Shown here: positions 10,301-20,217 of the stretch, in pieces
How the letters are laid out: every line of letters begins with the position of its first letter
Position numbering within the stretch: position 1 is the stretch's first letter
Assembly (NCBI GenBank): GCA_000697455.1
Contig: JNET01032441.1
Coordinates: 1-26,699, forward strand
Length of the DNA stretch: 26,699 bases
Source of the DNA: Basidiobolus heterosporus B8920
Taxonomy: Eukaryota; Basidiobolomycota; Basidiobolomycetes; Basidiobolales; Basidiobolaceae
Direction: 5' to 3'
Position numbers and translations under genes: made by a program
The notes under the pieces: generated by a model
Databases searched by the model: none
What the model was told of the DNA's origin: nothing
The model's input: only the letters and a program-made list of their open reading frames with translations

Positions 10301-13300
10301 TTACGGAGTTGATGGAAGGGTAACGGTGTTACGTTCTACGTACAGATTAACAAGAAACTGACATCATCAACATCTTTAGGAGGACCATGAGACGGCGCAT
10401 TTGGAGCTAATCAAGAGCAAGATCCGGGCAAAGCTACCGTACTTGTCAGCGGCGTGCGAAGACAATCTTGAGAATGTCGATCCAAAGGTTCTGAATTCTG
10501 TTCAAAAGCTCACCTCCCCTATTGCGGACAATTATACGGGGGAGTTCCACCTACAGTTGCCAATTGACAACGGCTTAGTAGAGCTCTTAAAAAGCTCCAC
10601 TAGATTCGTTCAAATCTACATCACCCAACAATGGCTCTTGGAAATGGTGAGAAACTATGTAGTCAAAGATGTCGAGTAAGTCTGTCATACTTTCCCAAGG
10701 TCCTTTGAGTCGTTATTCACACGAGACTATTAGGATTGGACTGGATAATTGGAGAGTCATAACATCGCCGGGCACGTCACTCCTTAACCCAAGACAATTC
10801 TCAACGATTGCTAGGATTGTCGGGGTTGTGCAAGACTACTATGGAGTAATAGAGGTGAGTTGAATGGCGATGAATATCAGCCAAATCCTTATTAATCTTT
10901 GCATGCCAGCTTGCATTATGGACTCTGCAACATACCATGGAGGCCTCGGTCATGTCTGTAGTCATTGAGCTTCTTAAGCAGTACCAAGCATATTGGATAT
11001 CTATGGGCATCAGAGACAAGATCATTGATGCGTTGTCTAAAAAGGTACGTTGATAGAAAGCAACGGCTGGGTTCTTTTTGACTATTGACCTTGCCCCTTT
11101 TCGCATAGCACGAGGAGGCAAAAGCCAAACGATCGGTCAACAAAACCTTATTGGTATATCTTCAATCGTTGGCACATGAAACGGTTGGGTTTGATCTCCA
11201 AGTCATGAAACAGGTATTTAGTCATTAGCAGGGTATGGTGAACGCCACAATTCTAACGTTTGCCCGCAGCTGAATCAAGACTTGGCGGAGTACAACGAAG
11301 CTTCACTTACCATCAACACAGCGTATCCAGTCCCCACGTTTCCCCTGCGTGTTGAAGAATTATTTGTCTTTGCTAATGAATCAGACACTTCAACAGCCGC
11401 TGCTGTCGCTAGCACGCTCTGGCACAAATACCATACCATCGACGGCTGGTTAACCAAGATTTTTGATAACATGGTTACCTCTCTGAAAGAAATTCAACTG
11501 ACGACTGCAGGGTTCTTGGACTTTAGAGAAAAATTGACTAGATTTTCAGAATTGCTTGCAGAACTGATGTCGCAAGAAACCACTAATCCTATCATAGAAT
11601 GGTTACGGATCCCTATTCAGCCCAACACCAACAAAAGAAACATCCATCTCTTGGAGAGCCCAACTAATGAATGGTTCACCTTATTCCTGACCATCCTGGT
11701 TACCAAGGGATGCATCACCATCTCTGCTCTGATCGAAGAGATCAGCACAAACGTTTTGGAAAAGGTCATTCAGAGCCTGCTCAAGGTAAGGAAGAGCCAC
11801 CTTAAACAATGGCACAACCATCTATCTAATCAAGCATCCACCAGTCCAAGCACAAACAGTTAGACTCAGGCATGGTCGTCTTATGCAAAAATGCCCTTGC
11901 TCTTTTGAGCCTAATCCTCACACAGCCAGAAAACAACGGACAAGAAGTACTGGTGATCACTATACAGGTAAGTCACGAGTTGGAATCAAGTGCACTCATC
12001 CTTATGTCCCTCATCTCATCGCCTTCAATTAGGAAATGAATGGGATTCTAAGTTGCTTGAGCCGAGAATTTCAAACCGCACAGTCAATGAAACTACTATT
12101 CCACCTAATTTACCAAGTATGCGTGCTCGAGTCAGGATTGCCCTTAAATCATGATTTAAGTCCGACGTTACAGAATCTGAGAAAGGATTTGGCTTCGGCA
12201 GAGTGGTTCCGTAGGGTTTGCCTAGCCGACATCTCTGATCTCTACAGGCTTTACATGACACGAGCTGAGCTTGGTGAGAAGAAATTCAAGCGTGCAGAGA
12301 AGCAAGCGGTGGCCTCAAAACTGTTGGACACTTATTTGATTTTATTCAATGAAATTCCCGGTTCGTATATGTGTTCCCATATCCAGCAAACCATTATTTA
12401 TTTACCAGGCGATTTTCTAGATCAAACCACCCAATCCAGCCTATCCTCCTCTGCTTTACTAGCGCACTGCCGGGATTTATTCGCCAAGCTCAATGCCTAT
12501 ACAATGGACCGGTGCAAGGTTGAATTATGGTTATTGTTTGACAAGGTGATGGAAGAGAATGAGGCGGAATTCGATACCGGAAGGATCCCCAGCGAAAACA
12601 CCCGGAAGGAGGAATCCTTGAGTGAAATGGCGAGCTTTTTGTTTGAAGAAGTGCCGTCGTATAAAGATCTTGACCCCGCTATGGTCAAATATTTATTTGT
12701 TGGAGTAAGAAACGACGTCGCTGCCGAGGTAATATTTAATGGAATCACATGGAGAAAGTATTGCGATTAACTCGGTTGTCTCGTAGCTCCTCAAAAGGGC
12801 CAAGAAAATCCTCGCAGGAAAGGAAGGAAAGCCCTTTCCGGAAAACATTCTGATGTTCCACGACATGGATGTCGACTTCGCGGTCAAAGTCAAAATGGTC
12901 AATGGATTTGACGAAGTATTGGGTGTTTTGCTCACATCCATGACTGAAGACTCAGCGGATGTCCAGATAGAATTCCTGAAAGCTCTATTAGACCAGGTTG
13001 CCAAATTCCTGCCGTATCTCAAGGTAAGCATCCCATTGATTTTCTTTCACACACGCATATAGCCCTAAGTCTAGGTTGTCTTCTAGACGTTCCAAGTAAT
13101 GCAGTCGTGCAACATCTCCTTTCTGGAGGCCGAGAATGCGCTTCACTTGAACTCCAATGTCTTGGTGAGTGCCGTTATTAGAGTGAATATTTTCCTTTGC
13201 AAGTGCACGAGGCATTAATTCTGACCCCCATATAGCATGCAGCAATTAGCAGTGTGAGAACGGAGGAGAACAAGGAAGTCTTGACCGGCCGACGAGTGCT

Positions 13301-14058
13301 AATAGAAGACATTCGAATAAGGTACAGCGTTAGGAAATCCCCTCATGATAATGATTGCTATTGGCTAACACGGATGTATCAGTTTGTTGATAAGACTCCG
13401 TCTCTTTACCAACGTGCTACCAATCTTATGGAAGAACCCAACACAGTGTGATGTAGGGCAATGGATTACTACGCTAGTACAGCTGCTTTCGGTAAGTATT
13501 GTGAGGCCGGTACAAAGGGAGTTCATCGCAAACTAACGTTATGTCACAGAACTGTGTCGTGCATGGGAACGGGACCTGTCCGCAAACATTTGAGTTTGTA
13601 TTGGATCTTGTGTCGGTTTGCATTGATGGTATGTTTATCGGTTGCATGTTCCTATGTATCTACGTAAATCCTAACAAGATCAACCTTCAGAAATCCCGAG
13701 AGAATTCAAGAACTCGATTCTCCAGAACCTCCGAGTAAGTTTTTATAAATAAGTTTGATGCAACACGCAAGGTATTTACCTGTCTTTCTAGGCCATGTGG
13801 GGAGAATTGGTATTACCCGCGGTATTTGGAAGCAGAGTCAAAAGAATCTTTCCTTTCCAAATCTACAACATCTACGAGAATCAACTGAAGTCGAATCCCA
13901 ACCTTAAACCATGGGAATTCTTAGAAGATTCCAGTGGAGTCGATTCGGATGGAAATCTAAACGACACACCGATCCCATTGAACTGGTTCAACGCCAAGAG
14001 AATCCGGATTTCGGAGCCAACGCATTATCCCATAGTAGAAACCACCTTTTGGAATTGA
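7336..14058 (+). CDS. MED12: Mediator complex subunit 12 (MED12/Srb8)
   Basis: MED12 links cyclin C-CDK8 to MED13 in the Mediator kinase module, which tunes RNA polymerase II transcription in the nucleus. 27 exons: 7336-7354, 7472-7813, 7886-7983, 8086-8210, 8271-8393, 8463-8559, 8634-8821, 8884-9088, 9175-9249, 9310-9576, 9647-9959, 10016-10137, 10215-10319, 10380-10675, 10734-10854, 10910-11044, 11109-11213, 11270-11785, 11860-11967, 12033-12728, 12787-13023, 13087-13164, 13236-13321, 13383-13491, 13550-13628, 13691-13734 and 13792-14058. They sum to 4,956 bases (1,651 residues). The Med12 signature starts near residue 119 (LGYPDFFPQRPDQEEDQL), followed by a block near 198-245 (DQWIQDLVGGAVPLRKLLK) matching the human WFTDLAGTKPLTQLAKK region. 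Next come VEWTNIFTQYM and KLAKWQYAEGILDQRHFLKW, like the human EWTQIITKYL and the MED12 LDRHEFLTWVL segment. The start AACCATGG is a strong context. Exon 7 could start at 8625 instead (three more residues). The later half is family-typical in length but poorly conserved. Confidence 0.92.
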
Positions 14059-14426
14059 CGAGTTTCTCTCCCATTTCTCTCCCATTTGTCTCCCTCCCCT
14101 CCTTCCCCATTGACTGTACATAATCATCTTGGTTTTTCTATCTCTATCTCTATCCCTCGTTTCTTGCTTCCACAAACCATTTACCTGCTCTCTTCTGTAG
14201 CTATAATATGTTAATTGGATAAATATCTTCATGTTCGTTCCACATCGACATCCATATCCGTATCCGTATCCGTATTCATATCCATCTCCGTGAATATGTC
14301 CATTGCATTTCTAATGCTATGGATTTGTATTTGCGTGACTGCCATTCAGTTGACAAGAGGTGATTGTCGTATTTATATAAATTAGAGCGCAATGACTGTT
14401 AGGCGATTGCTTCGAGAGTCAAGGGC

Positions 14427-14446
14427 TGGGGTTAGGGTTAGGGTTG
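14427..14446 (+). promoter_or_regulatory. Telobox-like TTAGGG repeat upstream of FBA1
   Basis: Two tandem TTAGGG units flanked by a further partial unit lie about 440 bases before the FBA1 start. TTAGGG units are bound in fungi by Tbf1/Teb1-type Myb proteins, which act at promoters as well as telomeres. Binding here is an inference. Confidence 0.45.
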
Positions 14447-14732
14447 GTAAGCAATCGTTCATCATTTGTAGAGAAATATCTTTCATTTCCGATGATTATC
14501 GTTCATTTCCCGATTATTCCGGAATCCAAGGATCCCATGCTCTCGAGATCAAGTGTGACGATTCTTGAACAAAACCCTCCAGTCACTAATATAATTGGGC
14601 AAATAAAGAGAATCCGAAACAGTATTCGCTCAAGACCATGGTTTACGTATACTTCAACCAAGTACACTGATCTGGTAAGCGTAGCGGTAGAGTTTAATCA
14701 GTGTGGGTGGTGTGGAAAGCTGCTACTCAGGG

Positions 14733-14810
14733 CCAATCAGTTGAATCACCCAGTTTACGATGACGTCTGCATCCTGGTCTTGGAGAGGCGGCAGCAACAG
14801 GTGTATAAAA
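14733..14810 (+). promoter_or_regulatory. FBA1 core promoter: CCAAT, CRE-like site and TATA box
   Basis: CCAAT lies at 14733-14737 and TGACGTCT, one base from the ATF/CREB palindrome, at 14761-14768. TATAAAA lies at 14804-14810, 80 bases before the start codon. The order and spacing fit a strongly expressed glycolytic gene. The CRE-like site is the class of element bound by bZIP factors. Confidence 0.55.
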
Positions 14811-14883
14811 TAGGCCAGAAAGGCAGCCAGGAACCCGAAAGGAATCTAGTAAACATCATCTAACCTTCCACTCGAGCTTCAAC

Positions 14884-15960
14884 ATGGGTATCCTTGACAT
14901 CGTTCCACCTGGTGTAGTGACTGGGGATAATCTGAGGAAGCTTCTAACCTACGCCAGCGAGCATCAGTTCGCTATCCCCGCTGTAAACTGTACCTCCTCA
15001 AGTACAGTGAACGCGGTCCTAGAAGCAGCGAGAGATATTAAGGCCCCTATCGTGATTCAATTCTCCAATGGCGGCGCTGCCTACTACGCAGGAAAGGGAA
15101 TCAGCAATGATGGGCAGCGGGCCTCCATTTTGGGTGCGATTGCTGGTGCCCATCACGTTCGGACCGTAGCCAAAGAATATGGAGTTCCAGTGATTCTCCA
15201 TTCCGACCATTGTGCCAAGAAGTTGTTACCTTGGTTCGACGGAATGCTGAAAGCCGACGAGGCTTACTTCAAGCAACATGGTGAGCCACTTTTCTCGTCC
15301 CATATGTTGGATCTCTCAGAAGAACCAAAGGAGGAAAACATCAAAATCTGCATGGACTACTTGAAGAGAATGGCGCCCATGGGATGTCTACTGGAAATGG
15401 AGATCGGGATTACCGGTGGTGAAGAGGATGGTGTGGACAACACTGGTGTAGACAATGCCTCATTATTCACCCAACCCGAGGACATTTGGGATGTCTATCG
15501 CAACTTCAGTTCCATCACGGACCTATTCACTATTGCCGCCGCCTTCGGTAACGTCCACGGGGTTTACAAACCTGGTAATGTGGTACTACAACCACAACTC
15601 CTAGGAAAGCACCAGGCTTTTGTTCAGCAGCAGCTTGGCACCAAAAATACCAAACCAGTCTGGTTCGTGTTCCATGGTGGATCGGGATCAACAAAGCAAG
15701 AGATTCAAACGGCCGTTTCCTACGGCACAATCAAGATGAATGTCGACACCGACACTCAATGGGCCTATTGGGAAGGGCTCAAGAACTATTACGAAGCCAG
15801 GAGGGACTATCTGCAGCACCAAATAGGTAATCCAGAGGGCGATGATAAGCCCAACAAGAAGTATTACGACCCAAGAGTATTCGTTCGCGAGGCAGAAAAG
15901 ACGATGATCAAGAGAGTGCAAGAGGCATGCCAATCCTTGAACAATGTCAACACTTTGTAA
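14884..15960 (+). CDS. FBA1: Fructose-bisphosphate aldolase, class II
   Basis: This zinc enzyme reversibly cleaves fructose 1,6-bisphosphate to dihydroxyacetone phosphate and glyceraldehyde 3-phosphate in cytosolic glycolysis and gluconeogenesis. The single exon codes for 358 residues, the usual length for the fungal class IIA enzyme. Key residues are in place: HSDHC at 106-110 supplies the catalytic Asp108 and zinc ligand His109. LEMEIGITGGEEDGVDN at 170-186 includes Glu173 and the class IIA signature. His225 (in GNVHGVY) and His264 (in FHGGSGS) complete the metal site. NVDTDTQ at 286-292 carries the substrate-phosphate and DHAP contacts. The start CAACATGG has A at -3. The gene has no introns although most neighbours are intron-rich, a common pattern for highly expressed fungal genes. 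AATAAA lies at 16005-16010, 45 bases after the stop. Confidence 0.98.
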   Translation: MGILDIVPPGVVTGDNLRKLLTYASEHQFAIPAVNCTSSSTVNAVLEAARDIKAPIVIQFSNGGAAYYAGKGISNDGQRASILGAIAGAHHVRTVAKEYGVPVILHSDHCAKKLLPWFDGMLKADEAYFKQHGEPLFSSHMLDLSEEPKEENIKICMDYLKRMAPMGCLLEMEIGITGGEEDGVDNTGVDNASLFTQPEDIWDVYRNFSSITDLFTIAAAFGNVHGVYKPGNVVLQPQLLGKHQAFVQQQLGTKNTKPVWFVFHGGSGSTKQEIQTAVSYGTIKMNVDTDTQWAYWEGLKNYYEARRDYLQHQIGNPEGDDKPNKKYYDPRVFVREAEKTMIKRVQEACQSLNNVNTL

Positions 15961-16111
15961 ATTCCATGGATTGTTCTTCCAACAAATCCTACAAAATCAT
16001 GTTGAATAAACCCAAGATTTCATGGTATATTGGAATATGTACGAGAATTTATTTACATGACAGAAATTTGGGGAATATCGAGAATAAAAATCCGTTAATT
16101 ATCTTGCTAAG
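15961..16111. terminator. Shared 151-bp convergent 3' region with poly(A) signals on both strands
   Basis: FBA1 (plus) and the APSES gene (minus) end tail-to-tail here. AATAAA occurs on the plus strand at 16005-16010 for FBA1 and on the minus strand at 16053-16048 for the APSES gene. If cleavage is 10-30 bases after each signal, the two signals are close enough for the transcripts to end near each other or overlap slightly. Confidence 0.6.
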
Positions 16112-19100
16112 TCACTCCCCCACCTCATTTGGAAATTCTTGGGGGACTGGTAATTCTGGATCACTGAGTCGTTGGATTTGAATGGTTTTTCGAACTCTTT
16201 CTAGTTCAATATCCGATTCAGTTTCTTCTTTGGTCTGAATAGATTCGTCCACCGTAGTTGGTGTTGAATCACTCTTGAGATGGTTCATCTTCTGTCCTGT
16301 CTTGAGGGCGCGTTTTCCATTGACAAACCTGGATTTCACCTTCTTGGACCATTTCTTTTCGTCATGGGCACTAACCACCGTAGGTCCACCGAAGATCCCG
16401 CTTAAAGCGGCACTCTTGGACTGCTTAGAGCCTTGAAGACCGAGGATCTGATAAATATGATGATTCGGTCCAGAGAAGTAGTTTTTGGATGGGTGTAGAG
16501 ATTGTGGTGAGATACCAATGGTTGAGCCAATCGCGTTTCGTGCTGGGAGGGTCGAGGCCTTGGCCTTGAGTACTTGATGTAGACGCGAGGTTAGACCCAT
16601 TGGTTTTGTGGGGGCAGTGAAGCTGGGTAATGGGCGGGAAAAATAACTGGAAAGTTTGTCATCAAGAAAAGGGCCCAATTTGTGCTGTAAAGAGCAAGTA
16701 GACGCTAGTGCTCGTGCTCGAGGTAAGGGAATCCTGAAGGTGAAGGTTAGTTAGCGAAATGGATGGGCATAACAAGGGTGAGAGTGATATTGAGGATAAG
16801 GGTGGTCACGTACCATGTTCCAAACAATTTACTTTCTACTTTTCGGACTCGCACTCGGCCTACCTCAAGACTTAGTACAATAGTTCGCTCGCTTTCGGTT
16901 TCAACCCCACCAAGCATTAATAGTTTCGTTCCATTCACATAGCCGGAGTCGAAACGACGCATCAGCTGGATGGTTTCGTCATTGTTGGGTCCACTCGACA
17001 AATAGGTGATATAAACGGGAACTGACTCTATTACCGTCAGATAAATGGCTGGCGTGGTAGGAATTTGTGTAGGGACAAGGGATTTCTTGAGCTTCTCCTC
17101 CACTACACCATCACTTGGGTTCGGCTCACATGCGCTAGATGTGGAGTGCGTGAAACCACTAGACTCAGACGGACTGTCGAGTAAGTTTGGGTGCTCATCG
17201 TCCTGGTCCAGACTTATGTACGTATTAGTGTCAATATCTTCATTCTCATCAATGCAAGGATCAACCGAGTCTGTGATCCCGGATTGGGTATCTGGTTTCT
17301 CGTGGTAGGCGGCCGTATCATTCTGATTACCTCCTTGGGAAAAGTTATATCCGGAGGCGGGATTTCCCAATATCCCGCTTAATTCTACGAGATGCTTGTC
17401 CATTTCTATCGGGTCGTATACTGATTCTATTGTTCAAAGAAGTGTCAGCCGCGTAAAAGAGGTGCTATATGCATGGAATAGGAGAATCACATACCGTGGT
17501 GTCCACTCAATGGGTCATTACTCAGTAACTGTTGAATATGTGGCACATTCTGTATACCGTACTCTTCTACCAGCTGACGAGCTCGCTCCAGAGAAACCCT
17601 ACCGAATCAAAAAGGTGAGTCTTGATGGTTGATGCATCTCTTTGCAAAGAACTTACCAGACCCCACGACATTCCGGTGGTCCGTTTCGTATCACAACAAA
17701 TCTAGTGTACGCGTCACTGCGTTCAGACCTTCCATGGCTGACATACGTTTGGGCTGCTTTTCGTAAAAGACTGGCATTACAAAAGTCTTTGTGGCGGCTT
17801 TCCTCCAGAATGATCCCATGATTTTGGGGACCATTTGATTGCGGGACATTTGAATGAAAGCGCATCAGCCTAAACGGTGCTTCTGGAAGCGCTACTTCGT
17901 ATACTTTGATGTTCGCGTACACCTTAGTGCTAATCAAAGGGACGTTCTCTTCTAGGGTAAGAAGCATGGGATACACTCCGTTGACAGACTCGGCAGAAAC
18001 ATGCTTGACGGGGCTTGATCTGGTGCTGTTTGATGGCCTAATATCAACATCCATCAAGGAGGTATCAGTGCTAGCATTGAATGGTTCAATACCAGTCTCA
18101 CCTTCGCGCGAAGGGACTTGATGGTCGTGGTTCTCGTCGTACCTGAATTCGTTAGAGCCCTGAACTATATCGGATGTTGAGTGGAGAGAGGTACCGTGGT
18201 TGACCGAATATTCACCAAGCGGATGCCTGGGGAGAGTGTCGTGCTTGCGCGGTGAGTCGCATAATAATTCGTCCAACTCGGACATTGGAAGCATCTCCGG
18301 GTTGTTCAGTTCCATGAGGGGCACGTAGGGAGGATCCGTAGTGAACTCATCACCGAAATTTGGGATGAGGTGCGTGTCAAACTCCCGGCCAAAGAGAGAA
18401 GCTGTGTCTGGAGTTAAAAGTGGAGTAGGTTCTGTGCCTAGATCCATTTCATTTCTTCTACGGATCGGAGTGTGCGGAGTGGCTGTGAAGGGAGCTGGCA
18501 TAGGGCGCTCCGTAGTTGGATTCGGTTGCGTTCGTTGGGCTGAAGGTATGCCGGCGCTTTGGTCTTGTTTGGTTGTTTGTGTATCAGCATCGTAACTGTC
18601 AATCCACCAATCACCATTCATCATTTCTTCAAAATAATCACTGTACTCTCCATCAAGAGGTAGCTCTCTGCTTGGCTCTGGTGTACTAGGTTCCAGATGA
18701 GGAGAGGGATGTGTGCCGCGGGTAAGCTCAATAGTACTCTCTATGGCAGGAAGCTCGTCAAAGACACTTTCTTTGTCTGAATCAGATTCGACTTCATCGA
18801 TATCAGCATCACTTCCACCACCCGAGCTATTAGCGCGACACACTCTACTAGGGCTTCGATAATGGGTGTGCGGTGCCCATTTTCCTTTCCCCCTCCCCAT
18901 TCCCATTCCCATTCCAGGCCTAGTCCCGGATCCAGACAACATCGTCTTGTATCTCTTGAAGACGTGAGTTCCCATCATACTATTCTTACGTTTTTTCAAG
19001 CGAATCTTTAGTTTCGGGTAACCCCCTTCTACACTAGTGAGCTCTTTGCGTGGTTTTAAGGTTGGTTGTGGTGAAGGTATAGTGGTGAGTCGGTGGAGGT

Positions 19101-19597
19101 CAGTTTTGATCGCTTCATTAGCAATATAATAATGGATTTTTCTAGAATGGTTTTCGTCCACTATTCTTGCCAAGAGAGGAGTTCTTGGGGGTTTATGTTC
19201 CATAGCCCTTTTGAAGTGTTGAGAGATTCGGGAGGAGACGGTAGCATACGGAGTAGCTCCACTATATTAAAAAACCAAGTTGAGTCAAGGATACAACGGA
19301 GTTTTCTCAATGTCATCAAAGAAAACTGGTTGCCACTTACCCTAATAGAGTGAGTTTGTGCTTCATTATACAGTTAGCTAGCTCTTTGGGTGAGCTTGGT
19401 TTATTATCTAATATCACCAAGGCTTTTAATATTGCCGCGAAAACCTTGTCCTTAGCGTCATCTGGGTGCAGAGTTTCCGAAGAAAATGGTAAAGGGAGTT
19501 TGTTGGAAAGACGACCAGAATCGGGGTGTCCATCTGAGCAGTCAGTGGAGTGCTGAAGGTACTCTCTTTCGGAAGTAAGGGAGGGAAGGAGGGACAT
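16112..19597 (-). CDS. Transcription regulator with winged-helix and two APSES/KilA-N domains
   Basis: Five minus-strand exons: 19597-19341, 19261-17657, 17598-17495, 17426-16814 and 16733-16112; they total 3,201 bases (1,066 residues). Residues 48-135 (SPKELANCIMKHKLTLLGG, then ATPYATVSSRISQHFKRA) look like the winged helix of GDS1-like fungal proteins. A basic stretch at about 165-195 (KLKIRLKKRK, FKRYK) may be a nuclear signal. A long acidic, Ser/Pro/Thr-rich middle follows. APSES-like domain 1 spans about 510-645 (FRLMRFHSN, NASLLRKAAQ, VSLERARQLVEEYGI). Domain 2 spans about 784-890 (LMRRFDSGYVNGTKLL, ESERTIVLSLE, GTWIPLPRARALAS, KLGPFLDD). APSES domains bind DNA in Mbp1/Swi4/StuA-type regulators, so a nuclear DNA-binding role is likely. 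Domain 1 lacks the GYVN core and may be degenerate. No ankyrin repeats are visible, so it is not a classic Swi4/Mbp1. The ATG at 19597 is the first in its frame; upstream codons are non-ATG. Confidence 0.85.
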
Positions 19598-20217
19598 GGC
19601 TTGAAATAGGAGGAAGCCACCCAAGGCTCGTCTGTGGTTGTTGTGTGGATGGTTTTGATGTATGCAGGAATATAAGTGCGACTATGACTAGTCTAGAGAA
19701 GTAAGTAGCAAACCAGTTGCAAGGTATACAAGGAGTGCAAGAGAAAGGTGAGTTAGTAGTGGGGATAGGGGGAAGAGGGAAGAGGAAAGATAGGAAGGAG
19801 AGCCTTGCAATCACTCTCAGAACATACACTAAGAAAAGAAACAAAAATGATGGAGATGGAGTAAAATAGAATATATTCTCAGTATATTCCGAATATATCC
19901 CGAATATATTCACGAGAATTCGAATCAACTTCCCACCCAAAATCATCAACTTAGGTTTAGGTACGCGGCTCCCGACTGGCCACTCTAGGGTTTACTCAAC
20001 CATGGAAATCATTGGTGAACCTTTTTGTTCTTTTTTTGTACGGTAGATTGTTCATTCTTATTGGGTTTTGTGCTGGGCCATCATGTGATTGGTTACAAGG
20101 TTATGTACATGTGCTTTATTTACATTTCATTGTGTGGAGACGATGACTGAGATCTACTCCATAAGGTGTAGGGTTAAGGGAAACACAAAGGTAAACAACG
20201 GTAGCGTCAAACAAGCT
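19598..20217. other. Intergenic region: APSES gene promoter and LRR gene 3' flank
   Basis: Both neighbours are on the minus strand. AATAAA on the minus strand at 20120-20115 is about 100 bases after the LRR stop and is its likely poly(A) signal. A telobox-like CTAGGGTTTA lies at about 19985-19994. An AT-rich periodic array lies at 19868-19924. No gene is supported here. Confidence 0.6.
19868..19924. repeat. AT-rich array with about 11-bp periodicity upstream of the APSES gene
   Basis: Variants of GAATATATTC repeat about every 10-11 bases (starts near 19869, 19881, 19891, 19902 and 19916), several of them palindromic. The array lies about 270-330 bases upstream of the APSES start codon. GAA and TTC triplets alternate as in heat-shock elements, but the spacing does not fit the 5-base HSE unit. 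Confidence 0.75.

Larger units (their letters stand above)
14059..14883. other. Intergenic region between MED12 and FBA1
   Basis: The MED12 3' flank is pyrimidine-rich (around 14065-14170) and includes a short run of TATCCG hexamers at about 14252-14276. The second half is the FBA1 promoter. A 139-codon open frame at 14444-14863 overlaps the TATA and CCAAT elements and resembles no known protein, so I do not call it a gene. Confidence 0.6.

Noticed and set aside
14444-14863. Plus-strand open frame of 139 codons before FBA1
   Set aside because: It overlaps the CCAAT, CRE-like and TATA elements of FBA1 and has no recognisable domain. It is probably a chance frame in a promoter.
19868-19924. 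Canonical heat-shock element
   Set aside because: GAA and TTC triplets are present, but their spacing is 7-11 bases rather than alternating 5-base units.
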